Of a DNA stretch of 5,600 nucleotides, positions 1 to 5,588 are shown piece by piece. The position numbers and the translations under genes were made by a program. The first letter of the stretch is position 1; each line of letters starts with the position of its first letter. Source of the DNA: JBLIAZ01 sp047632015 (GTDB lineage Bacteria; Bacteroidota; Bacteroidia; Flavobacteriales_C; GCA-002722245); NCBI GenBank assembly GCA_047632015.1, contig JBLIBC010000193.1, forward strand, positions 1-5,600, given 5' to 3'. The notes below the pieces were generated by a model that was not told the origin of the DNA, made no database searches, and saw only the letters and a list, made by a program, of their open reading frames with translations.

Positions 1-1059
1 TCCACCTCTTTCTTTTCTGCTTAATATTGGGTACGAGAATTGAACCCCCCAATTATAGTTTTCAATAGCATAAGAGGCGAGAGGGTTATCATTAATTGGT
101 TTGCTTAGCGCATTGTATTTAAGCGTTAATTTGGGCTTTAAAGCTTCTTTTTTAAAGCGTAAGTCAATTCGTTTTTGCTCGGCCTCTATGCTGTTGATCT
201 TCAATACAGGATGATTTGTAATTAGAGAATCTAGCATTGACTCTTGAAAAGTCGTTTCATTAATAGCTGTTTTTTCTGGAATTGCATTATTTATTTCCAA
301 CGGGATTAATCCCTTAGACCATAAATACATTTCGAGATTTAGCTGAGCATTATTATAATAATTTTCGACTTTCAGTAAGGATAGATTCCAGTTTTGAACT
401 TTTATTGAAGCTTCAAGGGTGTCAATTGCAGCTCGATCGCCAAAATTTACTGATTCTTTTATTGCAGCAAGACGTTGACTAGAATTTTCAAAAGCCAACC
501 GGTACACTTGTAATTCTAGGTAGGCTTGTTGCCATTTCCAGTAAGCTACAGACGCATCACGTTTGAGTTTGTTTAGCATGATATTGCGCTCCAAAGTTGT
601 ACTTGATCTGTAGTTTTTTGCTTTTTTTAATTCAGCCCTTCGCTGATCAATTAACAATCCTTTACCCAATTCAATTTTTAATCCTGCGTACCAAAGACCA
701 TTGGTAGGCACTTTTAATTCAGGATTCAACAACGTTCCTTCATTAAGTACGTAACCTGTTTCAGCAGTTACTCCGAACCATGTTGGTATTTTCAAAGCTC
801 CATTCAAATGGCTGTAGTATTGTTGGTTGTCAAAATATTTTTGATTTAAGTCTCCGGTTATTTTTGGATCAAAACCCCCGCGAGCCATCGTGACATTTGA
901 CTGACCAATTGATTTTACAATGGAAGCGCTTTTAGCGTGCGGGTGGTTTTCCATAACCTGAGTTATGAAATCACTGTAATTTAGCACCTTCAAAGTGTCA
1001 TTTGAAAAGCCAAATATCGTAGCACAAAGCAAATAAAATGTTAAATAAAACTTCTTCAT
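1..1059 (-). CDS. TolC-family outer-membrane efflux protein, C-terminus cut off by window edge
   Basis: This frame is open from the ATG at 1059 to the window edge, giving 353 residues with no stop. It begins MKKFYLTFYLLCATIFGFS, a typical signal peptide, so the mature protein crosses the inner membrane. The body fits the outer-membrane efflux protein (OEP/TolC) fold: long amphipathic helices around residues 135-225 and 285-315, alternating with strand-like stretches. Near the end is NWGVQFSYPILSRKERG, which I recognise as the second-repeat strand of Bacteroidota TolC-like proteins. Family members are usually about 430-490 residues, so roughly the last quarter lies outside the window. The start codon overlaps the stop of the HlyD gene as ATGA (1056-1059), implying translational coupling. 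It would be the outer-membrane exit duct for the adjacent ABC-HlyD pair. Family call is firm; substrate is unknown. Confidence 0.93.
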   Translation of the reverse strand, partial: MKKFYLTFYLLCATIFGFSNDTLKVLNYSDFITQVMENHPHAKSASIVKSIGQSNVTMARGGFDPKITGDLNQKYFDNQQYYSHLNGALKIPTWFGVTAETGYVLNEGTLLNPELKVPTNGLWYAGLKIELGKGLLIDQRRAELKKAKNYRSSTTLERNIMLNKLKRDASVAYWKWQQAYLELQVYRLAFENSSQRLAAIKESVNFGDRAAIDTLEASIKVQNWNLSLLKVENYYNNAQLNLEMYLWSKGLIPLEINNAIPEKTAINETTFQESMLDSLITNHPVLKINSIEAEQKRIDLRFKKEALKPKLTLKYNALSKPINDNPLASYAIENYNWGVQFSYPILSRKERGG

Positions 1060-2405
1060 TTTTTATCCATTTTGGAAGTTGCTTCAACTTTATAAAACTC
1101 AGGAGGGAATCCGTTAATTTTTCGCCACAGTTCATACCAAATTTGCACATCATTAAGTAGTACCATAGCTTTGGATCCTGCTCCAACTCTTAAATCTTTT
1201 GGCCATTTATGATCTTTAGTGTCGGGCTTTACGAGGATCCTGTATTTGCCATTTGCACTGATGAATTGATCAATAGCATATATTTCTCCACCGTAGGTTC
1301 CATAACTTGAACCTGGCCATCCTGAAAATACAATCGCAGGCCATCCATCGAATTGAAGCCGCACATGCTCTCCTGGATTAATCAATGGTAAATCAATTGG
1401 ATCCACATACATTTCAACTGCCAATTCATAGTTTTTAGGCATAAAACTTAATATTGCTTCACCCGCTTTTACTGTTTCTCCAATTCCGGATACAAGTAGT
1501 TTCGTTATGAATCCATCTTGTGGCGCCGTAATCACATTAAAACCTTTTCTGGCCTCATAATTTGAGTATTTGTTTTCTAGCGTATTTACAGATGATTCGG
1601 TATCGAATTTGTTAGATTCAGTGGTGAATTTATCTGAAGTCGTTTTAGCATAACTTGATTCAAATTTGGCGAAAATATTACTGAGTTCAACTCGCAAATT
1701 GAGCAGTTCATTTTTGTTGTTAAGCCATTTGTTTTTAGCACCAATTTCTTTGGCTGTAGTTTGTTGCGCTTTTATCCTTCTTTTTTCCAAATCAACCAAA
1801 GACTTTAATCCTTTTTGATACAAACTATCCATTCTCTGATACTGATACGCGGCAATCTTGCTATCAAGTATAGCAGCTTGGTAATCAATGCTGTCGTTTT
1901 GAATTTTCAGCTTGGTTTGCTCCATTTTGATTTTCATTTTCCTTGACTCCAGTGTTCTTCTTCGAATCAAGGCTTCAAGTTGCGAGTCTTGCGCTTTAAT
2001 TTTTCCAGAGTAGGAGGTAACCGAACGTTTTTTAAGTTCAAGCTGATTTTTTGTTCGCTCTAAAAGTTTACTGTCGAAATAGGCATCTTTAATTTCAGAA
2101 ACAACGAGAATAGTGTCTCCTTTTTGAACAAAGTCACCTTCTTTTACTTTCCATTTCTCAATTCTTCCAGAAATAACAGAATGTATTTTTTGTGGACGTT
2201 GATCAGGATTTAAGGTTGTTAGTAATCCGTTTGATTGTATGTTCTGAGTCCAGGGAAGCATGATAATTACAAAAAGGAGAATGGCTCCCCATTTTAACAC
2301 CTTCAATGTGACTTTTTTCGTTGTTTTGGCCTCAACTAATACTAGAGCTGACAGTGATTTTTTGTCAATTTTAGATGTAATACTATTTTTAGATATGTTT
2401 AGCAT
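1056..2405 (-). CDS. HlyD-family periplasmic adaptor (membrane fusion protein) of an ABC export system
   Basis: The product has 449 residues. A cytoplasmic N-terminus of about 35 residues is followed by one membrane anchor (about 38-51, ending at P51-W52). A first lipoyl-like half-motif lies at about 74-103 (SVISGRIEKW, then KEGDFVQKGDTI). A long Lys/Glu/Gln-rich coiled-coil hairpin spans about 112-285. The second lipoyl half is at about 290-322 (ITAPQDGFITKL, GETVKAGEAI), followed by a beta-barrel domain that includes QFDGWPAIVFSGWP at 351-364. This order is that of HlyD/EmrA-type adaptors, which bridge an inner-membrane transporter to a TolC channel. The ATG lies 3 nt after the stop of the ABC gene, and the stop overlaps the TolC start as ATGA, so all three should be co-translated. 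No Shine-Dalgarno is visible, which is normal in Bacteroidota. I recall closely similar proteins only from Bacteroidota; their substrates are not known to me. Confidence 0.95.
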   Translation of the reverse strand: MLNISKNSITSKIDKKSLSALVLVEAKTTKKVTLKVLKWGAILLFVIIMLPWTQNIQSNGLLTTLNPDQRPQKIHSVISGRIEKWKVKEGDFVQKGDTILVVSEIKDAYFDSKLLERTKNQLELKKRSVTSYSGKIKAQDSQLEALIRRRTLESRKMKIKMEQTKLKIQNDSIDYQAAILDSKIAAYQYQRMDSLYQKGLKSLVDLEKRRIKAQQTTAKEIGAKNKWLNNKNELLNLRVELSNIFAKFESSYAKTTSDKFTTESNKFDTESSVNTLENKYSNYEARKGFNVITAPQDGFITKLLVSGIGETVKAGEAILSFMPKNYELAVEMYVDPIDLPLINPGEHVRLQFDGWPAIVFSGWPGSSYGTYGGEIYAIDQFISANGKYRILVKPDTKDHKWPKDLRVGAGSKAMVLLNDVQIWYELWRKINGFPPEFYKVEATSKMDKK

Positions 2406-2408
2406 GGA

Positions 2409-4082
2409 TTAAATGTTTTGAGGGATAATTTCACCATTTACTAAGACAATGGTTCTGTCAATCAAATTTGTCATCTCAACGGGTTGTGAGCTTGACATTA
2501 AAACTGTCCAAGGATGCTTTCTGTCAAATAAAAACGTTAAAAGGTCATTTCTGTCCTCCGGAGAAAAAACTGAGAAGCTGTTTTCTAGCAGCAATAACCT
2601 AGGCTTGTCTACAATAGCTCTAGCAATCAAAATTTTTGCGACGGTGCTTTTGGAAAATTGTTTTCCGAGAGGTAAAATCCGGGCATTGTATCCTTCGGGC
2701 AATCGTTTTATCAGTCCAGATAAACCTACTGATTCAATGGCCCATTTAATGTTTTGTATGGTTGCTTTTTCCCTTCCTAATGTTATGTTTTCTAATAAGC
2801 TTCCTTCAAACAAATTTTCGTCACGTAAGTATCCTCCAATGTGTCCTCTTAAGTGATCAAAATCAAAGTTGTTTATGGGAATGTCTTCTATTGATATGGA
2901 TCCAGAAGTAGGGGATAAGAGTCCACTAACTAAGTACAATAAGGTTGATTTTCCGCTGTCATTTCTTCCTGTAATTAATACACGCTCTTTTGATTCTATT
3001 TTTAGATTGATTTTTTTTAAAGCAAGTTTTTGTTCCTGGGGATAGTTAAATGATACATTACAAATTTCTAGTTTGATTCCTTCCTCACTTGCTTCAAGCT
3101 TAATGCCTCCTTCTTTTTCAAGAGAAAGATCAGTTACTTGCCCTACTTTTTCAAGTGAGGTTAAAACATCGTAAATTGTTTCAAAACTGAGGATTACTTT
3201 TTCTACTGAGTTTACGATTAATAAAATTACAATTTCAGCAGCTACGAACTGTCCGATGTTTATTTTTTGATCAATAACTAATAAACCGCCAATAACTAAA
3301 AAACCTACTGCTATAAGCACTTTAAAGACAATCATCAACACGTATTGGATTCGTAATATCGAAAAGTGATTTTCACGTGATGTGTTGTATTCTAAAGCAT
3401 GCTCATTAGTTCTGTGTAGTGTCAAATCAGATTTTCCGGCTAACTTAAAAGTGGTGTTTGACCTTGCAATTTCTTGTAACCAGTGAGCAATAATGTATTT
3501 GTGCTTGGATTCAATTAAACTTGTTTTTATTCCTGGCTTCATCGTGATTGAAAAAAAGACAATGATTAACATGATTAGAAGTAAGCTGAACACAATGAAG
3601 AACGGGTGATAAAGTGAAAGTAGGATCAATCCAAATATTACTTGAATAGAGGCCGTGGAAAAATCGAGTAATATTTTTGTGATTCCTTTCTGTATAGAAA
3701 TGATGTCAAAAAATCGATTCATCAATTCAGGCGCATATTTTTTAAACAATTCTTCTAGTCGTATTTTTGGTACACGATAAGTAAACTCAAATGCCGCACG
3801 GGTAAATATTTTTTGCTGAAGGTTTTCAGTAATCCGTAGTTGGTTAATTTGCATGACTCCACTTAGCGCAATTGCTAATGCGACAAGAGCAATTAATACA
3901 ATCCAAGAAGTGCTTACTGCTCCTCCTTGAATTAAATTGATAATTGCTTGAATTCCAATAGGCAGGACCAAGTTTAATAACCCAATAATGATAGCGTATA
4001 TGTATAAATTCCTGATTTCAATTTTATCTGGTTTTAAAAGAAGCCAGAATCTTCTCAGAGGACTAAGTTTTAGAGTGTCCAT
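2409..4082 (-). CDS. ABC exporter, fused membrane and ATPase domains, with degenerate ATPase motifs
   Basis: This 557-residue half-transporter presumably acts as a homodimer in the inner membrane. Residues 1-320 form a type-I exporter membrane domain with hydrophobic helices at about 26-50, 58-78, 142-160, 161-180, 248-270 and 277-295. The nucleotide-binding domain is about 336-557. An A-loop tyrosine (Y347) and Walker A GRNDSGKST (372-380) are intact. The other motifs deviate. Arginine R420 stands where the Q-loop glutamine belongs. FSKST (476-480) replaces LSGGQ. LLLLEN (496-501) replaces LLLLDE, so both the Walker B aspartate and the catalytic glutamate are changed. S532 stands at the H-loop histidine. 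No stop or frameshift breaks the gene, so this is not simple decay. From memory, related Bacteroidota proteins next to this HlyD type share an unorthodox signature region. There is no N-terminal C39 peptidase domain. The role is tripartite export of an unknown substrate, with an unusual or lost ATPase cycle. Confidence 0.93.
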   Translation of the reverse strand: MDTLKLSPLRRFWLLLKPDKIEIRNLYIYAIIIGLLNLVLPIGIQAIINLIQGGAVSTSWIVLIALVALAIALSGVMQINQLRITENLQQKIFTRAAFEFTYRVPKIRLEELFKKYAPELMNRFFDIISIQKGITKILLDFSTASIQVIFGLILLSLYHPFFIVFSLLLIMLIIVFFSITMKPGIKTSLIESKHKYIIAHWLQEIARSNTTFKLAGKSDLTLHRTNEHALEYNTSRENHFSILRIQYVLMIVFKVLIAVGFLVIGGLLVIDQKINIGQFVAAEIVILLIVNSVEKVILSFETIYDVLTSLEKVGQVTDLSLEKEGGIKLEASEEGIKLEICNVSFNYPQEQKLALKKINLKIESKERVLITGRNDSGKSTLLYLVSGLLSPTSGSISIEDIPINNFDFDHLRGHIGGYLRDENLFEGSLLENITLGREKATIQNIKWAIESVGLSGLIKRLPEGYNARILPLGKQFSKSTVAKILIARAIVDKPRLLLLENSFSVFSPEDRNDLLTFLFDRKHPWTVLMSSSQPVEMTNLIDRTIVLVNGEIIPQNI

Positions 4083-4107
4083 GCGGTAGTTTTAGAAGTG
4101 ATTTGAA

Positions 4108-4126
4108 GTCAATGGTGATCATTGAC
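4108..4126. repeat. 19-bp inverted repeat in the gap before the ABC gene
   Basis: GTCAATG-GTGAT-CATTGAC has perfect 7-bp arms around 5 bases. It sits in the only sizeable gap inside the operon (4083-4141), with its nearer edge 25 nt upstream of the ABC start codon. No T-tract follows on the minus strand, so it is not an obvious terminator. It could be a weak RNA hairpin tuning expression of the transporter genes relative to the two genes upstream, or a protein-binding site. Its arms do not resemble the palindromes at the operon promoter. Confidence 0.45.
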
Positions 4127-4141
4127 AATAGGGTAGGAGAA

Positions 4142-4471
4142 CTACACTTTTTTTGGTGGACGAAAATGACCAGCTAAGTATTCGCTATGATAATTGTTTG
4201 CGTAAAACGACTTGGCGCTAACTACAAGTATATTTTTACGCAGAATTCCATTGGTCAACGGAGTTATTGAGAAGTATTCTTCCTCTATGTTTTCTTCTTC
4301 TGAGTTTTCTTCTTCTGAGTTTTCTTCTTCTGCAGCATCAATGTCATAATCAAGTAATTCAGTTATATCATTACTTGACTCGTTATTAACTGTCAAACTC
4401 AATTGCGCGTGAAGAGTGATGATTGCAAAAAGCAACATCAAAAACACCGATATGGTAGAATTGTTTTTCAA
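4142..4471 (-). CDS. small secreted acidic protein with EEENS-type pentapeptide repeats; function unknown
   Basis: I do not recognise this 109-residue protein. Its only start that keeps the basic signal-peptide head is a TTG at 4471-4469, overlapping the tetR stop as TTGA; the next in-frame ATG (residue 12) would cut the hydrophobic segment. Residues 1-22 look like a signal peptide (MKNNS, then a hydrophobic core, then LHA before Q23). Residues 24-47 are acidic. Residues 48-67 are four tandem pentapeptides: EEENS, EEENS, EEENI, EEEYF. The C-terminal 40 residues are mixed, slightly basic, and end HFRPPKKV. From memory only, some short periplasmic proteins next to Bacteroidota efflux genes also end in a PPK-like tail, but I cannot claim homology. 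Its place between the regulator and the exporter suggests an export substrate, accessory subunit or periplasmic sensor. The open frame, overlap and signal peptide support a real gene; the role is inference. Confidence 0.72.
   Translation of the reverse strand: MKNNSTISVFLMLLFAIITLHAQLSLTVNNESSNDITELLDYDIDAAEEENSEEENSEEENIEEEYFSITPLTNGILRKNILVVSAKSFYANNYHSEYLAGHFRPPKKV
4290..4334 (-). repeat. 15-bp in-frame tandem repeat coding for acidic pentapeptides
   Basis: Two identical 15-bp units (4290-4304 and 4305-4319, plus-strand TTTTCTTCTTCTGAG) are followed by a third that differs at its last two bases (4320-4334). A more diverged unit at 4275-4289 encodes EEEYF. On the minus strand the array codes for EEENS, EEENS, EEENI and EEEYF. 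Because the unit length is a multiple of three, copy-number change would keep the reading frame. Confidence 0.85.
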
Positions 4472-5145
4472 AACTTCAATTCGCGTTCAATAAGTTGCTT
4501 GTAAAATGAGGTCACTGCGTCTTCGTCCTCTATTATGTCAGTTAAACGTGGGAGATGGTTAGCGAAAAAGCGTTGGTGATGAACCCCTTCAATAATTGTA
4601 GAAACAAGCATGTGAGGGTATTTGTATTTTGGATTGATCTTTAATATTATTTCAGCAACACGATGTACTAATTGCTTGTAGACTTTAAAGAACCCAGCTT
4701 CGTTGTCGGCATCTACGCTTTTACACTGGTAAATTTTTGATGATTCAATAATGACAATTCTTTGAAGTTTAGCCTCATCAATTTGATGAACTTCTAAATC
4801 CTCTTCTATTTCTTCAGTTAAGCATTTTACCGCATTTCTAAGTTGTGTCTTTGGGTTCTTTATGTTTAGAGTAGCCATAACAACCCTGTATTCCATCCAG
4901 TTCCAATACCACATTGTTAAATAGGTCAATAAGTAATGCTTACTTTCAAAATACCGATAAATTGATGCTTCAGTGGAGTTAATGTTCTTTGCTAATTTTC
5001 TAAAAGTAAAGTTTTCAAAACCTATTGATTCAATCATATCAATTCCTTCCCTGAGAATTTTCTCTCCCAATTCACTCGTTAAAGGATCTTTTTTGTAGAC
5101 CTTTTCATTTATTTGAATTGCCAATTTGGAATGTAATGCTCGCAT
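4468..5145 (-). CDS. TetR/AcrR-family transcriptional regulator, probable operon repressor
   Basis: The product has 225 residues. A 24-residue lead precedes a TetR-type DNA-binding domain at about 26-72: helix 1 around GEKILREGIDMIESIGF, then FTFRKLAKNI, and the recognition region STEASIYRYFESKHYLL, matching the family pattern of a short helix-turn-helix ending in YRYF-x-SK. Residues 75-225 are the helical ligand-binding and dimerisation domain, rich in W, Y and H (for example MWYWNWMEYR and EGVHHQRFF), as in related Bacteroidota regulators I recall. The inducer is unknown. It is the first gene of the operon, 20 nt downstream of a TAnnTTTG box, with palindromes over the promoter, so negative autoregulation together with the exporter genes is the simplest reading. 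Its TGA stop overlaps the TTG start of the next gene. The ATG at 5145 is the only start that keeps the full domain. Confidence 0.92.
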   Translation of the reverse strand: MRALHSKLAIQINEKVYKKDPLTSELGEKILREGIDMIESIGFENFTFRKLAKNINSTEASIYRYFESKHYLLTYLTMWYWNWMEYRVVMATLNIKNPKTQLRNAVKCLTEEIEEDLEVHQIDEAKLQRIVIIESSKIYQCKSVDADNEAGFFKVYKQLVHRVAEIILKINPKYKYPHMLVSTIIEGVHHQRFFANHLPRLTDIIEDEDAVTSFYKQLIERELKF

Positions 5146-5164
5146 ATCTAATAGTAATAGAATT

Positions 5165-5198
5165 CAAACATAATAGTATTACTATCTTTTCATGTAAA
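5165..5198 (-). promoter_or_regulatory. candidate Bacteroidota-type promoter of the tetR-ABC-HlyD-TolC operon
   Basis: Read on the minus strand, TATGTTTG (5172-5165) matches the Bacteroidota -7 consensus TAnnTTTG exactly. Twenty nucleotides upstream is TTTACA (5198-5193), a weak match to the -33 TTG element. Transcription would start near 5158-5160, leaving only a short leader before the ATG at 5145. No other exact TAnnTTTG lies in the intergenic region on this strand. The weak -33 box is the main reason for doubt. Confidence 0.55.
5173..5185. promoter_or_regulatory. palindrome between the -33 and -7 boxes, candidate TetR operator
   Basis: ATAGTA-T-TACTAT is a perfect inverted repeat with 6-bp arms around one base. 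It directly abuts the -7 box and lies within the spacer of the candidate promoter, where a bound TetR dimer would block RNA polymerase. The region is AT-rich, so a short palindrome could arise by chance; position is the stronger argument. Confidence 0.45.
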
Positions 5199-5210
5199 TC
5201 TATCATAGAT
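5198..5210. promoter_or_regulatory. second palindrome at the -33 box, possible second operator half
   Basis: ATCTAT-C-ATAGAT is a perfect inverted repeat with 6-bp arms around one base. Its centre is 25 bp from that of the palindrome at 5173-5185, about two and a half helical turns. It has the same architecture (6-1-6) and shares the ATAG/CTAT-type core, which suggests a pair of related sites. Its left edge touches the TTTACA element. Confidence 0.35.
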
Positions 5211-5223
5211 AATTTCTATTATC
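5208..5223. promoter_or_regulatory. third, overlapping inverted repeat upstream of the promoter
   Basis: GATAAT-TTCT-ATTATC has perfect 6-bp arms and overlaps the palindrome at 5198-5210 by three bases. It could extend a repressor or activator binding region, but it has a different spacing from the other two and may be chance in AT-rich DNA. Confidence 0.2.
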
Positions 5224-5312
5224 ACATTTTAGATGGTGTTAAATATTCCAGAAATGAGTCAATATGGCTCAACTATTACGTTATAGCAAAAACGTATAGG
5301 ATACATGATTTT

Positions 5313-5343
5313 TTGTAAAACTAAACCCCATAATGTACGTTTT
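5313..5343 (+). promoter_or_regulatory. weak plus-strand promoter-like pair ahead of the T-loop elements
   Basis: TTG (5313-5315), a 20-nt spacer, then TACGTTTT (5336-5343), one base off the Bacteroidota TAnnTTTG box. It would start a transcript near 5350, running through the first T-loop element to the hairpin at 5427-5453, a product of about 105-110 nt. This rests on motif matching alone. Confidence 0.2.
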
Positions 5344-5370
5344 CACTATTGAATAGGGGGGTGGGAGCTC

Positions 5371-5461
5371 AAGTGACAATTCCGTGATGTCGATCGGTTC
5401 GAGCCCAGTTGGGTCCACAAAAGAACGAAAACCCTTGCTAGTCAAGGGTTTTCTGTTTCTT
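5371..5461 (+). repeat. tandem T-loop/hairpin element, copy 1
   Basis: The unit is AAGTGAC (5371-5377), 18 nt, GGTTCGAG (5396-5403), then CCC-AGTT-GGG (5404-5413), then a long hairpin ending in a T-rich tract. GGTTCGAGCCC resembles the T-arm of a tRNA, and TGGGTCCACA after it resembles a tRNA 3' end. However, no matching acceptor strand (GGACCCA) or D and anticodon arms lie upstream, so it is not a tRNA gene. The spacing AAGTGAC-to-GGTTCGAG (25 nt between first bases) is identical in copy 2. Confidence 0.6.
5427..5461 (+). terminator. strong hairpin with T-rich tail, terminator-like
   Basis: GAAAACCCTTG (5427-5437), loop CTAGT, CAAGGGTTTTC (5443-5453): a perfect 11-bp stem, followed by TGTTTCTT. 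The A-run at the left base and T-run at the right base allow it to work in either direction. No gene ends at it on the plus strand, so it would terminate the predicted T-loop transcript or readthrough; on the minus strand it would shield the tetR operon from upstream transcription. Confidence 0.6.
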
Positions 5462-5481
5462 AGTCTTTTCTTACTTTTCGT

Positions 5482-5566
5482 AAGTGACTGATTTTCAGTA
5501 TTGGTTGGTTCGAGTCCCGTTAGGGGTAGTAGGCGGGAATGTGAAACGAATTTTCTTCGTTTTTTC
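5482..5566 (+). repeat. tandem T-loop/hairpin element, copy 2
   Basis: The unit is AAGTGAC (5482-5488), 18 nt, GGTTCGAG (5507-5514), then CCC-GTTA-GGG (5516-5525), then a hairpin at 5544-5562 running into a T-tract. It begins 111 nt after copy 1. Between the conserved blocks the sequence has diverged widely. The T-loop-to-hairpin-centre distance (about 45 nt) matches that of copy 1 even though the stem sequences are unrelated. Confidence 0.55.
5544..5565 (+). terminator. second terminator-like hairpin in T-loop element copy 2
   Basis: AAACGAA (5544-5550), loop TTTTC, TTCGTTT (5556-5562), continuing into a T-run to 5565. The stem is 7 bp and weaker than the hairpin at 5427-5453. It holds the same position relative to its T-loop motif as that hairpin does. 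Confidence 0.45.
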
Positions 5567-5588
5567 ATGATATTACTAGTTTGTAGAA

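Noticed and set aside
998..1186. 62-residue minus-strand frame across the HlyD-TolC junction
   Set aside because: It is out of frame with two strongly supported genes that overlap by ATGA here; no independent support.
2449..2856. 135-residue plus-strand frame
   Set aside because: It lies wholly antisense to the conserved ATPase domain and has no recognisable domain or promoter; a shadow of the real gene.
2409..4082. Reading the ABC gene as a decaying pseudogene because of its altered motifs
   Set aside because: The frame is intact over 557 codons, Walker A is preserved, it is tightly linked to intact partner genes, and related proteins recalled from the phylum also have an unorthodox signature region.
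5255..5271. Imperfect inverted repeat TGAGTC-AATAT-GGCTCA
   Set aside because: Short, with one wobble pair, no T-tract, and far (over 100 nt) from the tetR start; indistinguishable from chance.
5118..5318. 66-residue plus-strand frame upstream of tetR
   Set aside because: It overlaps the tetR start and its promoter palindromes antisense, and the peptide has no recognisable features.
5391..5420. A tRNA gene ending near 5416
   Set aside because: The T-loop and a CCACA-like end are present, but the T-stem pairs poorly, the complementary acceptor strand GGACCCA is absent upstream, and no D or anticodon arm can be folded.
5281..5568. 95-residue minus-strand frame containing two TGLEP motifs
   Set aside because: It is the reverse translation of the tandem T-loop elements and both terminator-like hairpins; TGLEP comes from GGTTCGAGCC/TCC. 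It has no start context or domain, and matches the pattern of spurious database proteins.
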